Assembly: GCA_003210735.1 (NCBI GenBank)
Contig: QCUM01000021.1
Coordinates: 1 to 34,597, forward strand
From: Synechococcus sp. AG-679-D13
GTDB taxonomy: Bacteria > Cyanobacteriota > Cyanobacteriia > PCC-6307 > Cyanobiaceae
Reading direction: 5' to 3'
DNA length: 34,597 nt
Part shown: positions 16,902 through 25,664 of the stretch, in pieces
Layout of the letters: every line of letters starts with the position of its first letter
Numbering within the stretch: the first letter of the stretch is position 1
Made by a program: the position numbers and the translations under genes
Notes under the pieces: generated by a model
What the model was told of the DNA's origin: nothing
What the model saw: only the letters and a program-made list of their open reading frames with translations
The model's database searches: none

Positions 16902-17423
16902 ATGAAAAGCGATCGTGATTTGTTGATATCGCTACTCCAGAACAAGCCGAACGATCCAAGCCTGAAAGAACGCATATCTGAGCTGGAGGATGCTCAACCT
17001 GCAGATTTAAGTCGTGATGTTTCTCTTTTGAAGGGTGTTTGGGATTTACGTTGGAGCAGCTCTAGCCAGCCTTGGCTACGCCAGGTCCCTTGGCTTGAGA
17101 ATCTTCAGGCTTTGGACCCTGACCATAACCGTGGTTATAACTTACTTCGCTTCCGTGGTCCGTTCGGAGCAATCGGGGCCATAACGGTTGAAGCCAGCTT
17201 GAACGTGGTCGACTCACAACGAGTTGAAGTGAAATTCCTTAGAGGTGGTTGGTTGGGTCCAAGATTTCCTGGTCGCGGACAGCTCAAATTGTTGCGTGAG
17301 GTTCAGCAGAGCTTCCCTGCATGGCTTGATATCACAGTTTTGGATCGTCAAATAAGGATTTGTCGAGGGAATGCAGGCACCACGTTTGTATTGCTTCGAT
17401 TAGAAGATATGGACCTCAATTAA
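16902..17423 (+). CDS. PAP/fibrillin family protein
   Basis: A 173-residue protein of the plastid-lipid-associated (PAP/fibrillin) family, found on thylakoids or lipid bodies of cyanobacteria and plastids. Characteristic stretches are LKGVWDLRWSSSSQPWLRQV, PWLENLQALDP, NLLRFRGPFGAIGAITVEA, and near the end QQSFPAWLDITVLDRQIRIC with RGNAGTTFVLLRL. The predicted fold is a lipocalin-like barrel. The start is ATG 16902 (MKSDRDLL), where the conserved N-terminal helix begins; an in-frame upstream start at 16866 adds 12 unlike residues. It is the only confidently core-like gene in the middle of the islet. Confidence 0.9.
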   Translation: MKSDRDLLISLLQNKPNDPSLKERISELEDAQPADLSRDVSLLKGVWDLRWSSSSQPWLRQVPWLENLQALDPDHNRGYNLLRFRGPFGAIGAITVEASLNVVDSQRVEVKFLRGGWLGPRFPGRGQLKLLREVQQSFPAWLDITVLDRQIRICRGNAGTTFVLLRLEDMDLN

Positions 17424-17655
17424 ATAATTAATTAAATCAAAATTAATCCCTGTCGTACTTTTATATTTTATCGTATGGCCTTGCCCATTCCGTTTATATA
17501 TCTGGTATGTCAGAACCTGCTTATGATTTGTTGATGGTCTCCTGCTTGTCGAACTTCTAATCCTTCATTTATAGGATGTGTGCGGTGCCTTTCTATGCCA
17601 ATATTTGCTTTGGGACCAAGGTCTCGACACTGCTCACTGCCTTAGGAAGCGCAAC

Positions 17656-17853
17656 ATGACGACTCTCGCTATCTCCTCAGCTATGACACGTGCTGACTAT
17701 GAAGCGTTTTTAGCTTTGCGTCAGCGTCTGACAGCAGTGCCCGAAAGACTTGCAGAAAGCCAGTTTTTAGACGAGCTCAGTCGGAAAGGGTATGACTTCC
17801 TTGATTATTTTGGTGCACATCATATTTTTGCAGGCAATGATTCGCCTGAGTAG
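17656..17853 (+). CDS. Hypothetical 65-residue protein
   Basis: From ATG 17656 the frame encodes MTTLAISSAMTRADYEAFLA, then LRQRLTAVPERLAESQFLDE and LSRKGYDFLDYFGAHHIFAG. It is helical and soluble with an aromatic-rich C-terminal third. The open frame extends upstream to 17578, but that part is Cys-rich and unlike a protein N-terminus. Not recognised; the regular helical composition supports coding. Confidence 0.6.
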   Translation: MTTLAISSAMTRADYEAFLALRQRLTAVPERLAESQFLDELSRKGYDFLDYFGAHHIFAGNDSPE

Positions 17854-18183
17854 ATTGTTTTATTCATTGACTCTTCTTTTCAGGGTGGTGTTGCAGCATA
17901 GGGTTTTGTGTAGTAGTTATTTCTTTGTTAATTGATTCGTTAGTAATATTTATTTGACCAGTTTGATTCCTGTTTCTATTAGGATTTGATCAGCAGCTTG
18001 AACCCGTTGTTTCTTTATTCCTTTGTTTCTTTGTCTCTGGCATGACTGCTTCTTTGGAGTCAATGACGATCGCTTGTTAAATCCTGGTCATCCGTCTATT
18101 TACTCGTCTTCCGTAATCAATATTATCCAAGTGTTGAATGTTCTCTTGGTGGTGCAAGGGATTGATGGAACGCTATTGAGCTA
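17854..18183. other. 330-bp AT-rich stretch without a convincing gene
   Basis: T-rich, pyrimidine-biased sequence. Only chance frames are seen, the longest being 66 codons at 18023-18223, which runs antisense into the next gene and has no protein-like pattern. No hairpin with a T-run stands out. Confidence 0.5.
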
Positions 18184-18774
18184 TCAATCGTCTTGCCCCA
18201 GTGTTTGCTCGAGGACTTGTTGATTGAAGCTTTGTTCATAGCGTTCCAGCAGTTGACGACCCAGTTCGGCCTCTTCTGCATTGGGTTCGATGACGTCAGG
18301 TAATGGTGCATCGGGAAGCTCGATCTGCCGCAGCAGGCCAATGGCAGCATCGAGGGAGCCAGCGTCACTTGTCCAATTTGTGATGAACTGATTCAGCTGG
18401 CGCAATTGCTCGCTGGATTCGGGATACGCCGAATTGGCATTGTCAACGATGTGGCCAATCTTTCGGCTCAACAGAATCTCGGCCGCGATGACATGGCCGG
18501 CATGCAATGCAAATAGAAGCTGAATAGCCTCCGCTCTCAGCGATGCCATCGATTTGCCTGTCACCCTCTCGGAGAGACCCGCCATCTTGAAGCTGGGAGC
18601 GTCTTCGGGCATACCCTCAACATGGTCCTCGTCTTCCAGTTCTTCCTGTGGAGCCTCTGCATCGACTTCGCTGTTGAGGATGGGGTTTCCGTTGGGTTTG
18701 GCCGACTTGTCCAAGCGTTCACCCAAGGAATAAAGCCACTTGCCGAGGCGGAGTAGGAAGCGAGCTGCGATCAA
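18184..18774 (-). CDS. Conserved-looking hypothetical protein, 196 residues
   Basis: TTG start at 18774. The N-terminus (MIAARFLLRLGKWLYSLGER) is a basic amphipathic helix. It is followed by an acidic low-complexity linker at about 38-60 and a helical domain at about 65-190 containing SMASLRAEAIQLLFALHAGH, VIAAEILLSRKIGHIVDNAN and LLRQIELPDAPLPDV. No transmembrane segment or enzymatic motif is obvious; membrane-surface attachment through the first helix is possible. I do not recognise the family. It lies alone in the islet with gaps on both sides. Confidence 0.75.
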   Translation of the reverse strand: MIAARFLLRLGKWLYSLGERLDKSAKPNGNPILNSEVDAEAPQEELEDEDHVEGMPEDAPSFKMAGLSERVTGKSMASLRAEAIQLLFALHAGHVIAAEILLSRKIGHIVDNANSAYPESSEQLRQLNQFITNWTSDAGSLDAAIGLLRQIELPDAPLPDVIEPNAEEAELGRQLLERYEQSFNQQVLEQTLGQDD

Positions 18775-18956
18775 AGAAGTGTTTGTGCTGATGTTGTCAA
18801 TTTCTTGATTCTGTCAGTGTTTTCTGAATTCTGCATGCTTGATCTGTTGTGATGTGCAGCATGTCTTATTTTTGGCTTAGATCATGTTGAAAATCTTGCT
18901 GTCAAAGTTGTTCGTTGGGTGCCATTAGCATTGAGATGTAAGAGGACAGTTACAAC

Positions 18957-19299
18957 ATGGTCTTGGTTGATCCAGCGATTAGTGCTCTATGCAGTCATGA
19001 CTCGATCACCGCTATGATTGATGAGTATCATGGCCGAAAGTGCGGCGTCATGAGAGAGCTTTCTGCTTAATAGAGACAAGCTGGATCTTTCGCTGTGTGC
19101 CGATCTTTGATCGTGGAATAAAGCGAATGCTGCTTATACAGAGAGGGAGGTCAATGCAGCTAATGCAATTATCTTAGAAGGAAGTGGCGTCGCAATGTTG
19201 CTATTGGATCTGGCGCAAGAGAATCAATCGCTTGTCAGGCATGCGATTTTGAGTTCGAGGTTTAGTATATTTCTTGTTTTTTCTGTGCCAAGTACCTAA
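18957..19299 (+). pseudogene. Decayed small gene (one frameshift and one in-frame stop)
   Basis: Frame 1 from ATG 18957 reads MVLVDPAISALCSHDSITAM then IDEYHGRKCGVMRE and stops at TAA 19068. Shifting to the next frame at about 19063 continues smoothly with LLNRDKLDLSLCADL, meets TGA at 19108, then reads SWNKANAAYTEREVNAANAI, ILEGSGVAMLLLDLAQENQS and LVRHAILSSRF before TAA 19297. The protein-like quality across both breaks suggests an intact ancestor of roughly 105-110 residues. Family not recognised. Confidence 0.55.
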
Positions 19300-19467
19300 A
19301 CTCATTTTAGGTCTCACTGGAAGCGATGGTTTGCATCCGTATTGATAACTTTGATTGAGTGCCCTGCCTCCTGATGCCACTCGGTTTGCGCTTGAAGCAT
19401 TTGGGAGTCACACTTCATACGTTCACTCATTTTTGCATTTGGTGTTCCCTTGTCAGGGATCCACCCA

Positions 19468-19944
19468 ATGACTCCCTCAGCGATGCTGTTGTTTTTGCTT
19501 TTCAGTCAGTACGACACGGATACTGTTGGCGAAGCAATAAGACTGTCTTTGGCTCCAATCTTTCTGATCGGAGCCCTCGGCCATTACCTGACTGTTTTGG
19601 TTAGTCGTAAAGACAGCTTATTCAATGGGCTGGAACGTCTCCGGCGTGAAATTGATGGTTCTCAGGAGTTTGATCAGCAACGGCAACGATTAATTCAAAT
19701 TTATGGGAGTAGGCGCAGGTCTTTGACCTTGCTGATGAGGTCGATTCAGTTAGTCACTGTGGTGATTCTTTTGACGGCAATCGATGTGATTGTCCTCTTT
19801 ATTAGTAGCGTTACGCCTTTTAATCTATCGGGTTTTGTTTTGCCGATCTTTGCTATTGCAATGGTTTGTTTGATCTGTTCATCTCTGCTTTTCCTCAGAG
19901 AGCTCTCCATAGCTTCGAAAGAATTTCATGTTGATTTTGATTGA
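19468..19944 (+). CDS. DUF2721 family membrane protein
   Basis: A 158-residue membrane protein. A first hydrophobic region at about 19-47 includes IRLSLAPIFLIGALGHYLTV. A basic cytoplasmic stretch carries LVSRKDSLFNGLERLRREID and QRLIQIYGSRRRSLTLLMRS. Two further helices follow at about 89-113 (LVTVVILLTAIDVIVLFISS) and 118-143 (FVLPIFAIAMVCLICSSLLF). This matches the DUF2721 layout (apparent SLAP motif, RR-rich loop, paired C-terminal helices). ATG 19468 is preferred to the in-frame TTG at 19450. Function unknown. Confidence 0.82.
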   Translation: MTPSAMLLFLLFSQYDTDTVGEAIRLSLAPIFLIGALGHYLTVLVSRKDSLFNGLERLRREIDGSQEFDQQRQRLIQIYGSRRRSLTLLMRSIQLVTVVILLTAIDVIVLFISSVTPFNLSGFVLPIFAIAMVCLICSSLLFLRELSIASKEFHVDFD

Positions 19945-19989
19945 ATCAGATGGTTTTTAGACGAACGGATCGGAAGCGCTAGCAACGTC

Positions 19990-20100
19990 TCACCCCCTGT
20001 ATCGCGGGTGTTGTCCCTCCCAACAGCTCCCATACACCGCCGGATGCTGCTGAGCAGGAATTATTTCCAACGGATGAATCGGCTCATTCCGATTAACCAT
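19990..20100 (-). CDS. Putative 36-residue micro-protein downstream of the MnmC-like gene
   Basis: ATG at 20100 gives MVNRNEPIHPLEIIPAQQHP then AVYGSCWEGQHPRYRG. It is Pro/His-rich with one Cys and two aromatic clusters. It lies 67 bp past the stop of the MnmC-like gene on the same strand. The open frame continues upstream into antisense-type sequence, so only the last part looks protein-like. Not recognised; short length makes this tentative. Confidence 0.35.
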   Translation of the reverse strand: MVNRNEPIHPLEIIPAQQHPAVYGSCWEGQHPRYRG

Positions 20101-20167
20101 AACGATCGACCAACTATTTAAAACCTCAATCAGCTTGCCTGTTGACCGCCTTTCGAATCGCTCAGAT

Positions 20168-21115
20168 CTATTGCGGTAAAAGCCCTTGCATTGAGTCCTG
20201 CTTGTGTTTCGTGAGTCCCCAGCGGCGTTGCCACACGTTGGTGGGCTCCATATCGCATCGACTTTGTTCCAGCGTCCGTTGTTTGAGGATTTCGACGGAT
20301 GTGCTGGTTCCTGATGCATCGCGGAAGGGGATCGCGGCACGGGTGCTCAGATGCTCCAGTTCCATTCTTGAGAACGGCCGCCAGCCAGGCCCGTGATCTG
20401 GACACACGTCACCACCGGGTCTGACAGCCATCGTTCCGCTGCTCCATCCCTTCCTTTCCCCTGGAGCTGCCAGCAGCGAAAACAACTCCAGCCCGGCACG
20501 CTTCAAACTTGCTCGTACTGCAGCTGATCGGCTGTAGGTGAGCAGCCGTCCACCTCGTTTCAGACGTCTCGCCAGACATCCAAGGAATTCGTCGCTCCAC
20601 AGTTCCGGACACCGTTGTGGTGAAAATGCGTCCTGCATGATCAGATCAAAACGCTGTTGCGGCTTGATGGTGGTCAGGGTTGATCGTGCATCCCCCCAGA
20701 GCATCTGCCCCGTGCTGGATGTCGTCGACCAGGCGCCAGTGGTGTGGAGAGCCTGCAGGCGCTTCAGCACGGACGTGGACCACATCCTCCTGAAAACTGG
20801 TTGGTTGAGGGCCAGTTCCAACGGCCGCCGATCGAGTTCCAGCCCCCACCAATCCAACGGAGCTAGTTCGGGCAATCCAGCCAGTACTGCGGCGCTGTTG
20901 TACCCCAACCCGAAGCAGACATCGAGAACGGCCACGGACCGATTCGGCTTGAAGCGATGGAGTTCTGCCGGTTCAACGAATTTCGCTCTTGCTTCGTTCA
21001 GAGCCCCGGCGGAGTTGTGAAACGCTTCACCGAAATGGCAGCTGTGGAGGCTGAAGCTTCCATCGGCTGTCGGATAGGCCTCCAGCCGGCCGAGATCAGT
21101 TGCGGAGGCGTTCAA
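20168..21115 (-). CDS. MnmC/MnmD-like tRNA U34 methyltransferase domain protein
   Basis: A 315-residue class I SAM methyltransferase of the type found in the N-terminal half of MnmC, which methylates aminomethyl-uridine at tRNA wobble position 34; no FAD oxidase half is present. Motifs: [33 protein letters not shown] loop [33 protein letters not shown], catalytic-region [19 protein letters not shown] and [23 protein letters not shown] 21115 is chosen because conserved sequence begins about 17 residues later; it overlaps the aroA 3' end by 20 bp, so the two are probably cotranscribed. The exact tRNA activity in cyanobacteria is inferred. Confidence 0.85.
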   Translation of the reverse strand: MNASATDLGRLEAYPTADGSFSLHSCHFGEAFHNSAGALNEARAKFVEPAELHRFKPNRSVAVLDVCFGLGYNSAAVLAGLPELAPLDWWGLELDRRPLELALNQPVFRRMWSTSVLKRLQALHTTGAWSTTSSTGQMLWGDARSTLTTIKPQQRFDLIMQDAFSPQRCPELWSDEFLGCLARRLKRGGRLLTYSRSAAVRASLKRAGLELFSLLAAPGERKGWSSGTMAVRPGGDVCPDHGPGWRPFSRMELEHLSTRAAIPFRDASGTSTSVEILKQRTLEQSRCDMEPTNVWQRRWGLTKHKQDSMQGLLPQ

Positions 21116-22421
21116 GTTCCTCCCAGAAGGTGGGATATGAGACCGCTGCTGCTTCGCTCCGTGCCAGCGTCGAGTCTCCCTTCGCCAGCATCGCTGCAAC
21201 GGCCAGGCTCATGGCGACCCGATGGTCCGTTTCGCTGTCCAGCCCAGCACCCTTCAGGGGATGTCCGCCGCGGATGGTCACGCCGTCCTCCTGCTCTTCA
21301 ATCTCAGCCCCCATCGCTTTGAGTTGACGGGCCATCACCGCCAGTCGATCGGTCTCCTTCACCCGCAGCTCAGAGGCGCCGCTGATACGACTCTCCCCAT
21401 CGCAGAAGCAGGCTGCAACGCAGAGGATTGGCACCTCATCCACCAGCCGGGGCATGATCTCCTCCCCAAATTCAAACGGTTGCAGTGGTCCATGGGTGAC
21501 CCGCAAATCACCGACCGGTTCCCCTGCCACGTCCCGGGGATTGAGCACCTCGATCCGGGCACCCATTTGATCCAGAACCTCAAGAATTCCCGTCCGCGTT
21601 GGATTCAGCCCCACGTTCTCGATGGTGAGGTCTGCTCCAGGGATCAGGGATCCGGCCACCAACCAGAAGGCTGCTGAGCTGATGTCTCCTGGAACAACCA
21701 CGGTTTGTCCGTGCAGAGTTGCGCCTGGTTTCACGGAGATGTGGCGCCCCATTTCGCCGCCGACGGTCAGGTCTGCGCCGAAGGCCTTGAGCATCCGCTC
21801 GCTGTGATCCCGGGATTGCGCAGGCTCGATCACAGTTGTGGCACTCCCCGCTGTGAGTGCGGCCAACAGGAGGGCCGATTTCACCTGGGCGCTGGCGACA
21901 GGTGTACCGATCACCGTGCCCTTCAAGGGGCGTCCCTGAACGGCGAGGGGTGCCAGGTTGCCGCTATCTCGACCGCGTACATCCGCGCCCATCGAGGCAA
22001 GGGGATTGCCAACCCGCCGCATCGGTCGACGTCGCAACGATGCATCGCCATCGAGCACGAAATGGCGACCGTCCCGGCCCGCCAGAAGGCCAAGCATCAA
22101 CCGCATCGTTGTGCCGGAGTTGCCGCAGTTGAGGATCTCCGCCGGCTCCTTGAGTCCATCCAGGCCGACACCTTCAACGGTGACGATCGCCCCGGCTTCG
22201 ATCGGACTGATTGCAACACCCATCAAACGCAGGCAGGCCGCGGTGCTGATGGGATCTTCCGCGGGGAGGAGACCATCAATGGTTGTAGTGCCTTCCGCGA
22301 TCGCTCCGAACAACAGAGAGCGGTGGGAAATCGATTTGTCTCCCGGCACCGTTACCCGGCCATGGAGGGATCCGCCAGCCCGAAGCGCGCGATGGGGGGT
22401 GTTGCTACCGGTCGCGCTCAA
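21096..22421 (-). CDS. aroA: EPSP synthase (3-phosphoshikimate 1-carboxyvinyltransferase)
   Basis: A 441-residue enzyme joining shikimate-3-phosphate and PEP, the sixth shikimate step. Motifs: [20 protein letters not shown] near residue 25, [18 protein letters not shown], the second-domain [35 protein letters not shown], and C-terminal [20 protein letters not shown] with [14 protein letters not shown]. The overall pattern looks closer to class II bacterial enzymes than to the E. coli type, judged by eye. ATG start. It is followed by the overlapping MnmC-like gene and preceded by the UbiD-family gene on the same strand, 23 bp upstream. Confidence 0.96.
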   Translation of the reverse strand: MSATGSNTPHRALRAGGSLHGRVTVPGDKSISHRSLLFGAIAEGTTTIDGLLPAEDPISTAACLRLMGVAISPIEAGAIVTVEGVGLDGLKEPAEILNCGNSGTTMRLMLGLLAGRDGRHFVLDGDASLRRRPMRRVGNPLASMGADVRGRDSGNLAPLAVQGRPLKGTVIGTPVASAQVKSALLLAALTAGSATTVIEPAQSRDHSERMLKAFGADLTVGGEMGRHISVKPGATLHGQTVVVPGDISSAAFWLVAGSLIPGADLTIENVGLNPTRTGILEVLDQMGARIEVLNPRDVAGEPVGDLRVTHGPLQPFEFGEEIMPRLVDEVPILCVAACFCDGESRISGASELRVKETDRLAVMARQLKAMGAEIEEQEDGVTIRGGHPLKGAGLDSETDHRVAMSLAVAAMLAKGDSTLARSEAAAVSYPTFWEELERLRN

Positions 22422-22444
22422 GGCTGGAAATCGTTTCGAGGATC

Positions 22445-24007
22445 CTATTGGCCGGTCTTCAGACCTTGAATCAGCCGATCCAGGGCATAGCCGAACAGGC
22501 TCGGATCCGGTTCTTCATCACCGAGGTCTGTCAAGCCGAGTTCAGCCCAGCGGTCGGAAACGCGTTGCTCCAGATCAGCTGGGCGGCTCAGTGGTTCGCC
22601 CCAGGCATGATTTTTCTCTGGTCCAACCTTCGTGGTGGCATCAATGGCCAGGCGTCCACCGAGACCGAGCTGTTCGCTTGCGAAATCCAGGCTGTCGAAG
22701 GGTGTGTTCTCAAGGGTGAACAGATCCCGCTGGGGATCCACCTGTGCAGCGATAGCCCACACCACCTGCCTGGGATCGCGCACGTTGATGTGACGGTCGA
22801 CCACCACCACGAACTTGGTATAGGTGAACTGGGGCAGGGCGCTCCAGAAGGCCATGGCGGCTCGTTTGGCCTGTCCCGGATAGGCCTTGTCGATCGAGAT
22901 CACCGCAAGTTTGTAGCTGAGAGCTTCCATCGGCAGGAAGAAGTCGGTGATCTCAGGGATCTGCTGACGCAGGATCGGTGTGTAGATCCGATTCAGGGCG
23001 ATGGCGAGCATCGCCTCCTCCTTCGGTGGCCTTCCGCTGAACGTGGTGAGGAACACCGGATCCCGACGCTGGGTCATGCAGTGGAATCTCACCAGAGGTG
23101 AGTCCTCCACACCGCCGTAAAAGCCCATGTGGTCTCCAAAGGGACCATCGGGCATCACCTCCCCAGGGGTGATTGTTCCCTCCAGAACCACTTCGCTATG
23201 GCTGGGTACCTGCAGATCAATGGTTTTGCAGGGGGCGAGCCGGACGCCTTCTCCTGCATAGATCCCGGCAAACAACCACTCACTCAGCTGCACGGGTATC
23301 GGAGTGGCTGCGGCCATCACCAGGAGCGGATGCACACCGATAGCGACGGCAACCTCGAGCTTTTTGCCCATGGCGGCGGCCTTACGCAGGTGTCGCGCAC
23401 CCCCACGCACACTCAGCCAATGCACGGTCATCGTGTTGACCGACTGCCTCTGGAGTCGATAGACCCCAACGTTGGGGACACCGGTTTCTGGGTCCTTGGT
23501 GATCACCAGACCAAGGGTGACCACACCACCGGCATCCCCCGGCCAGGGACGGATCAGTGGGATGTTGTCAAGATTGACCTCATCGCCGCGGAAGATCTGC
23601 TGCCGGCACGGCGGTGTGAGATCACGATCCGGCTTGGCCTTCACCAGGTCCCAGAACACCCTCGCGAACTGTTTGGTTTCCTGGAGCCCTTTGGGTGGAC
23701 GGGGCTGCTGCAGCAAAGCCAGGCGTGAACCAAGTTCCTCGAGTTGTTCAGCCTTTTCGAGCCCCATGCTCCACACGACGCGTTCCACCGTGCCGAGGGT
23801 GTTGACGGCCACAGGCATCGAGGAGCCGATCACGTTCTCGAACAACAGGGCAGGACCGCCCTGACCAAGAACCCGGTCAGCGATGGCGGCGAGTTCCAGA
23901 TCCGGATCAACCGGTGCGGTGATTCGTTTCAGTTGTCCCCGCTGCTCGAGCAGAGCGAGAAAGCCCCGCAGGTCGCGGGTGGCCGGGCCGGATCCGAACA
24001 GGGCCAT
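22445..24007 (-). CDS. UbiD family decarboxylase
   Basis: A 520-residue UbiD-type decarboxylase. Family enzymes use prenylated FMN to decarboxylate aromatic acids; in cyanobacteria the expected substrate is a prenyl-4-hydroxybenzoate in plastoquinone synthesis (inference). Seen: [19 protein letters not shown] at the N-terminus, [58 protein letters not shown], and [17 protein letters not shown] before [23 protein letters not shown] 24007 (MALFGSG) is preferred to an upstream start at 24073 because it matches the family N-terminus and leaves room for comB. It diverges from comB with 64 bp between starts. Confidence 0.92.
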   Translation of the reverse strand: MALFGSGPATRDLRGFLALLEQRGQLKRITAPVDPDLELAAIADRVLGQGGPALLFENVIGSSMPVAVNTLGTVERVVWSMGLEKAEQLEELGSRLALLQQPRPPKGLQETKQFARVFWDLVKAKPDRDLTPPCRQQIFRGDEVNLDNIPLIRPWPGDAGGVVTLGLVITKDPETGVPNVGVYRLQRQSVNTMTVHWLSVRGGARHLRKAAAMGKKLEVAVAIGVHPLLVMAAATPIPVQLSEWLFAGIYAGEGVRLAPCKTIDLQVPSHSEVVLEGTITPGEVMPDGPFGDHMGFYGGVEDSPLVRFHCMTQRRDPVFLTTFSGRPPKEEAMLAIALNRIYTPILRQQIPEITDFFLPMEALSYKLAVISIDKAYPGQAKRAAMAFWSALPQFTYTKFVVVVDRHINVRDPRQVVWAIAAQVDPQRDLFTLENTPFDSLDFASEQLGLGGRLAIDATTKVGPEKNHAWGEPLSRPADLEQRVSDRWAELGLTDLGDEEPDPSLFGYALDRLIQGLKTGQ

Positions 24008-24071
24008 GAAGTTGAGGCAAAACAGCCGGGTTGTCTCGGTACTGTGTCGCACGCCGATGTCCAGCGTGGCC

Positions 24072-24803
24072 ATGCAGATTTCCTATTTCCATGTGCCGGC
24101 GGAAATGCCGTCAGCGGCTCAACCCGAAGCAGCTGTTGTGATCGATGTGCTGCGCGCCACAACCACCATCGCCTGGGCGTTGCACAACGGCGCTGAGGCG
24201 GTCCAGGCGTTTGCTGACCTGGACGATCTAAAGGCTGCGGCCGAGGCATGGCCGGCCGAACAGCGGCTGCTTCTGGGGGAACGCGGTGGTCAGAAGTTGG
24301 CGGGTTTTGATTTGGGGAACTCGCCTGTGGCCGTGACCAGGGCTGTGGTGCAGGGGAAGCGTTTGTTCATGAGCACCACCAATGGCACCCGAGCCCTGGA
24401 TCGCGTTCGTGCGGTTCCCCTGCTGCTCACCGCAGCCCTGCCGAACCGGGGAGCCGTCGCCCAGCGTCTGATCGATCGCCAACCAGCCACGCTGGCAATC
24501 GTCGGCAGTGGTTGGGAAGGGTCTTATTCCCTGGAGGACTCCCTTGCGGCTGGAGCCCTGATTGAGCGACTTCAGCAGATGGGGGGTGCGACGGTTGTGA
24601 CCGCCAACGACGAAGCCACGGCTGCGCTGGCGCTCTGGAGGCAGCACAGCTCAGATCCGGAAGCCGGTCTGCGTTGTGCGACCCATGGCCAACGCTTGAT
24701 CGGGTTGGGCGACCACGACGACGACTTCCGTTGCTGCGCCGGATTGGATCAACTTGATGTCGTTCCGACTCAGCAGGATCCAGGAGTGCTGCAGGGTGTC
24801 TGA
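24072..24803 (+). CDS. comB: ComB-like 2-phosphosulfolactate phosphatase
   Basis: A 243-residue protein matching the ComB family: [89 protein letters not shown], and the acidic C-terminal [20 protein letters not shown]. In methanogens ComB removes phosphate from 2-phosphosulfolactate in coenzyme M synthesis. Cyanobacteria are not known to make coenzyme M, so the substrate here may be sulfolactate-related or something else. The upstream in-frame extension overlaps ubiD antisense and is rejected. It heads a five-gene same-strand run. Confidence 0.88.
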   Translation: MQISYFHVPAEMPSAAQPEAAVVIDVLRATTTIAWALHNGAEAVQAFADLDDLKAAAEAWPAEQRLLLGERGGQKLAGFDLGNSPVAVTRAVVQGKRLFMSTTNGTRALDRVRAVPLLLTAALPNRGAVAQRLIDRQPATLAIVGSGWEGSYSLEDSLAAGALIERLQQMGGATVVTANDEATAALALWRQHSSDPEAGLRCATHGQRLIGLGDHDDDFRCCAGLDQLDVVPTQQDPGVLQGV

Positions 24804-24837
24804 TCGCTTCTAAAATCGGCGCTAATGAACCCGTCCT

Positions 24838-25659
24838 GTGACTGATTTTCTGGCCGCTGCTGTCCAGCTCACCAGCGGTCAGAACCCCGAACTGAACTTC
24901 AACGCCGCTGAAGAGCAGATCGACCTGGCGGCCAGGCGCGGTGCTGAATTGATCGGATTGCCCGAGAACTTCGCCTTCATGGGCGATGACAGCCAAAAGC
25001 TTGCTCTTGCCCCCGCGCTTGCCGAGCAATGCAGTCGGTTTCTGGTGACGATGGCTCGGCGCTATCAGGTGGTGTTGCTGGGCGGAGGTTTCCCGGTGCC
25101 GGTGGGGGATGGTTCCCGGACCCTCAATCGCGCTGAACTGGTCGACCGCGATGGTCAGCTGCTGGCTCGCTACGACAAGATTCACTTGTTTGATGTGGAC
25201 CTGCCGGACGGCAACACCTACAGGGAGTCGTCCACCGTTGACGCCGGGCAGCAGCTGCCGCCTGTTGTGGAGATTCCAGGACTCTGCAAGGTGGGTCTGT
25301 CCATCTGCTACGACGTGCGCTTTCCTGAGCTCTACCGCCATCTGGTCGGTGAAGGTGCCGAACTGTTGATGATTCCTGCTGCATTCACTGCATTCACCGG
25401 AAAGGACCACTGGCAGGTGCTCCTTCAGGCACGGGCCATTGAAAACACAGCCTTCGTCATGGCGCCCGCTCAGACCGGTCAGCACTACGGACGACGCCAT
25501 AGCCACGGACATTCACTGGTGATCGATCCCTGGGGCACGGTTCTGGCGGATGCCGGTGCTGTCGTTGGATCGGCGATCGCCCCCCTGAACACCGGTCATC
25601 TCTTGAATGTGCGAGGGCAGATGCCGAGCCTGCGTCACCGTCAGCCAGCTTTGTTCTGA
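24838..25659 (+). CDS. Nitrilase-superfamily amidohydrolase (Nit1/Nit2-like)
   Basis: A 273-residue carbon-nitrogen hydrolase. The catalytic triad is visible: E43 in IGLPENFAFMG, K114 in RYDKIHLFDVDLPDG and C157 in LSICYDVRFPELYRHL. The LFDVDLP stretch after the Lys and YDVRFPELYR are typical of the Nit branch, whose known members hydrolyse deaminated glutathione or omega-amidase substrates (metabolite repair). C-terminal RRHSHGHSLVIDPWGTVLA fits. GTG start at 24838, because the first beta strand (FLAAAVQLTSG) follows at once. It sits 34 bp after comB and 5 bp before the amidase gene. Confidence 0.93.
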   Translation: MTDFLAAAVQLTSGQNPELNFNAAEEQIDLAARRGAELIGLPENFAFMGDDSQKLALAPALAEQCSRFLVTMARRYQVVLLGGGFPVPVGDGSRTLNRAELVDRDGQLLARYDKIHLFDVDLPDGNTYRESSTVDAGQQLPPVVEIPGLCKVGLSICYDVRFPELYRHLVGEGAELLMIPAAFTAFTGKDHWQVLLQARAIENTAFVMAPAQTGQHYGRRHSHGHSLVIDPWGTVLADAGAVVGSAIAPLNTGHLLNVRGQMPSLRHRQPALF

Positions 25660-25664
25660 ACCCC

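Noticed and set aside
18023..18223. 66-codon plus frame rich in Ser, Cys and Leu
   Set aside because: Overlaps the 196-residue minus-strand gene and shows no coherent topology.
19990..20340. 116-codon minus frame covering the 36-residue candidate
   Set aside because: Its upstream two thirds overlap the MnmC-like gene in another frame and look random; only the last 36 codons were kept as a tentative feature.
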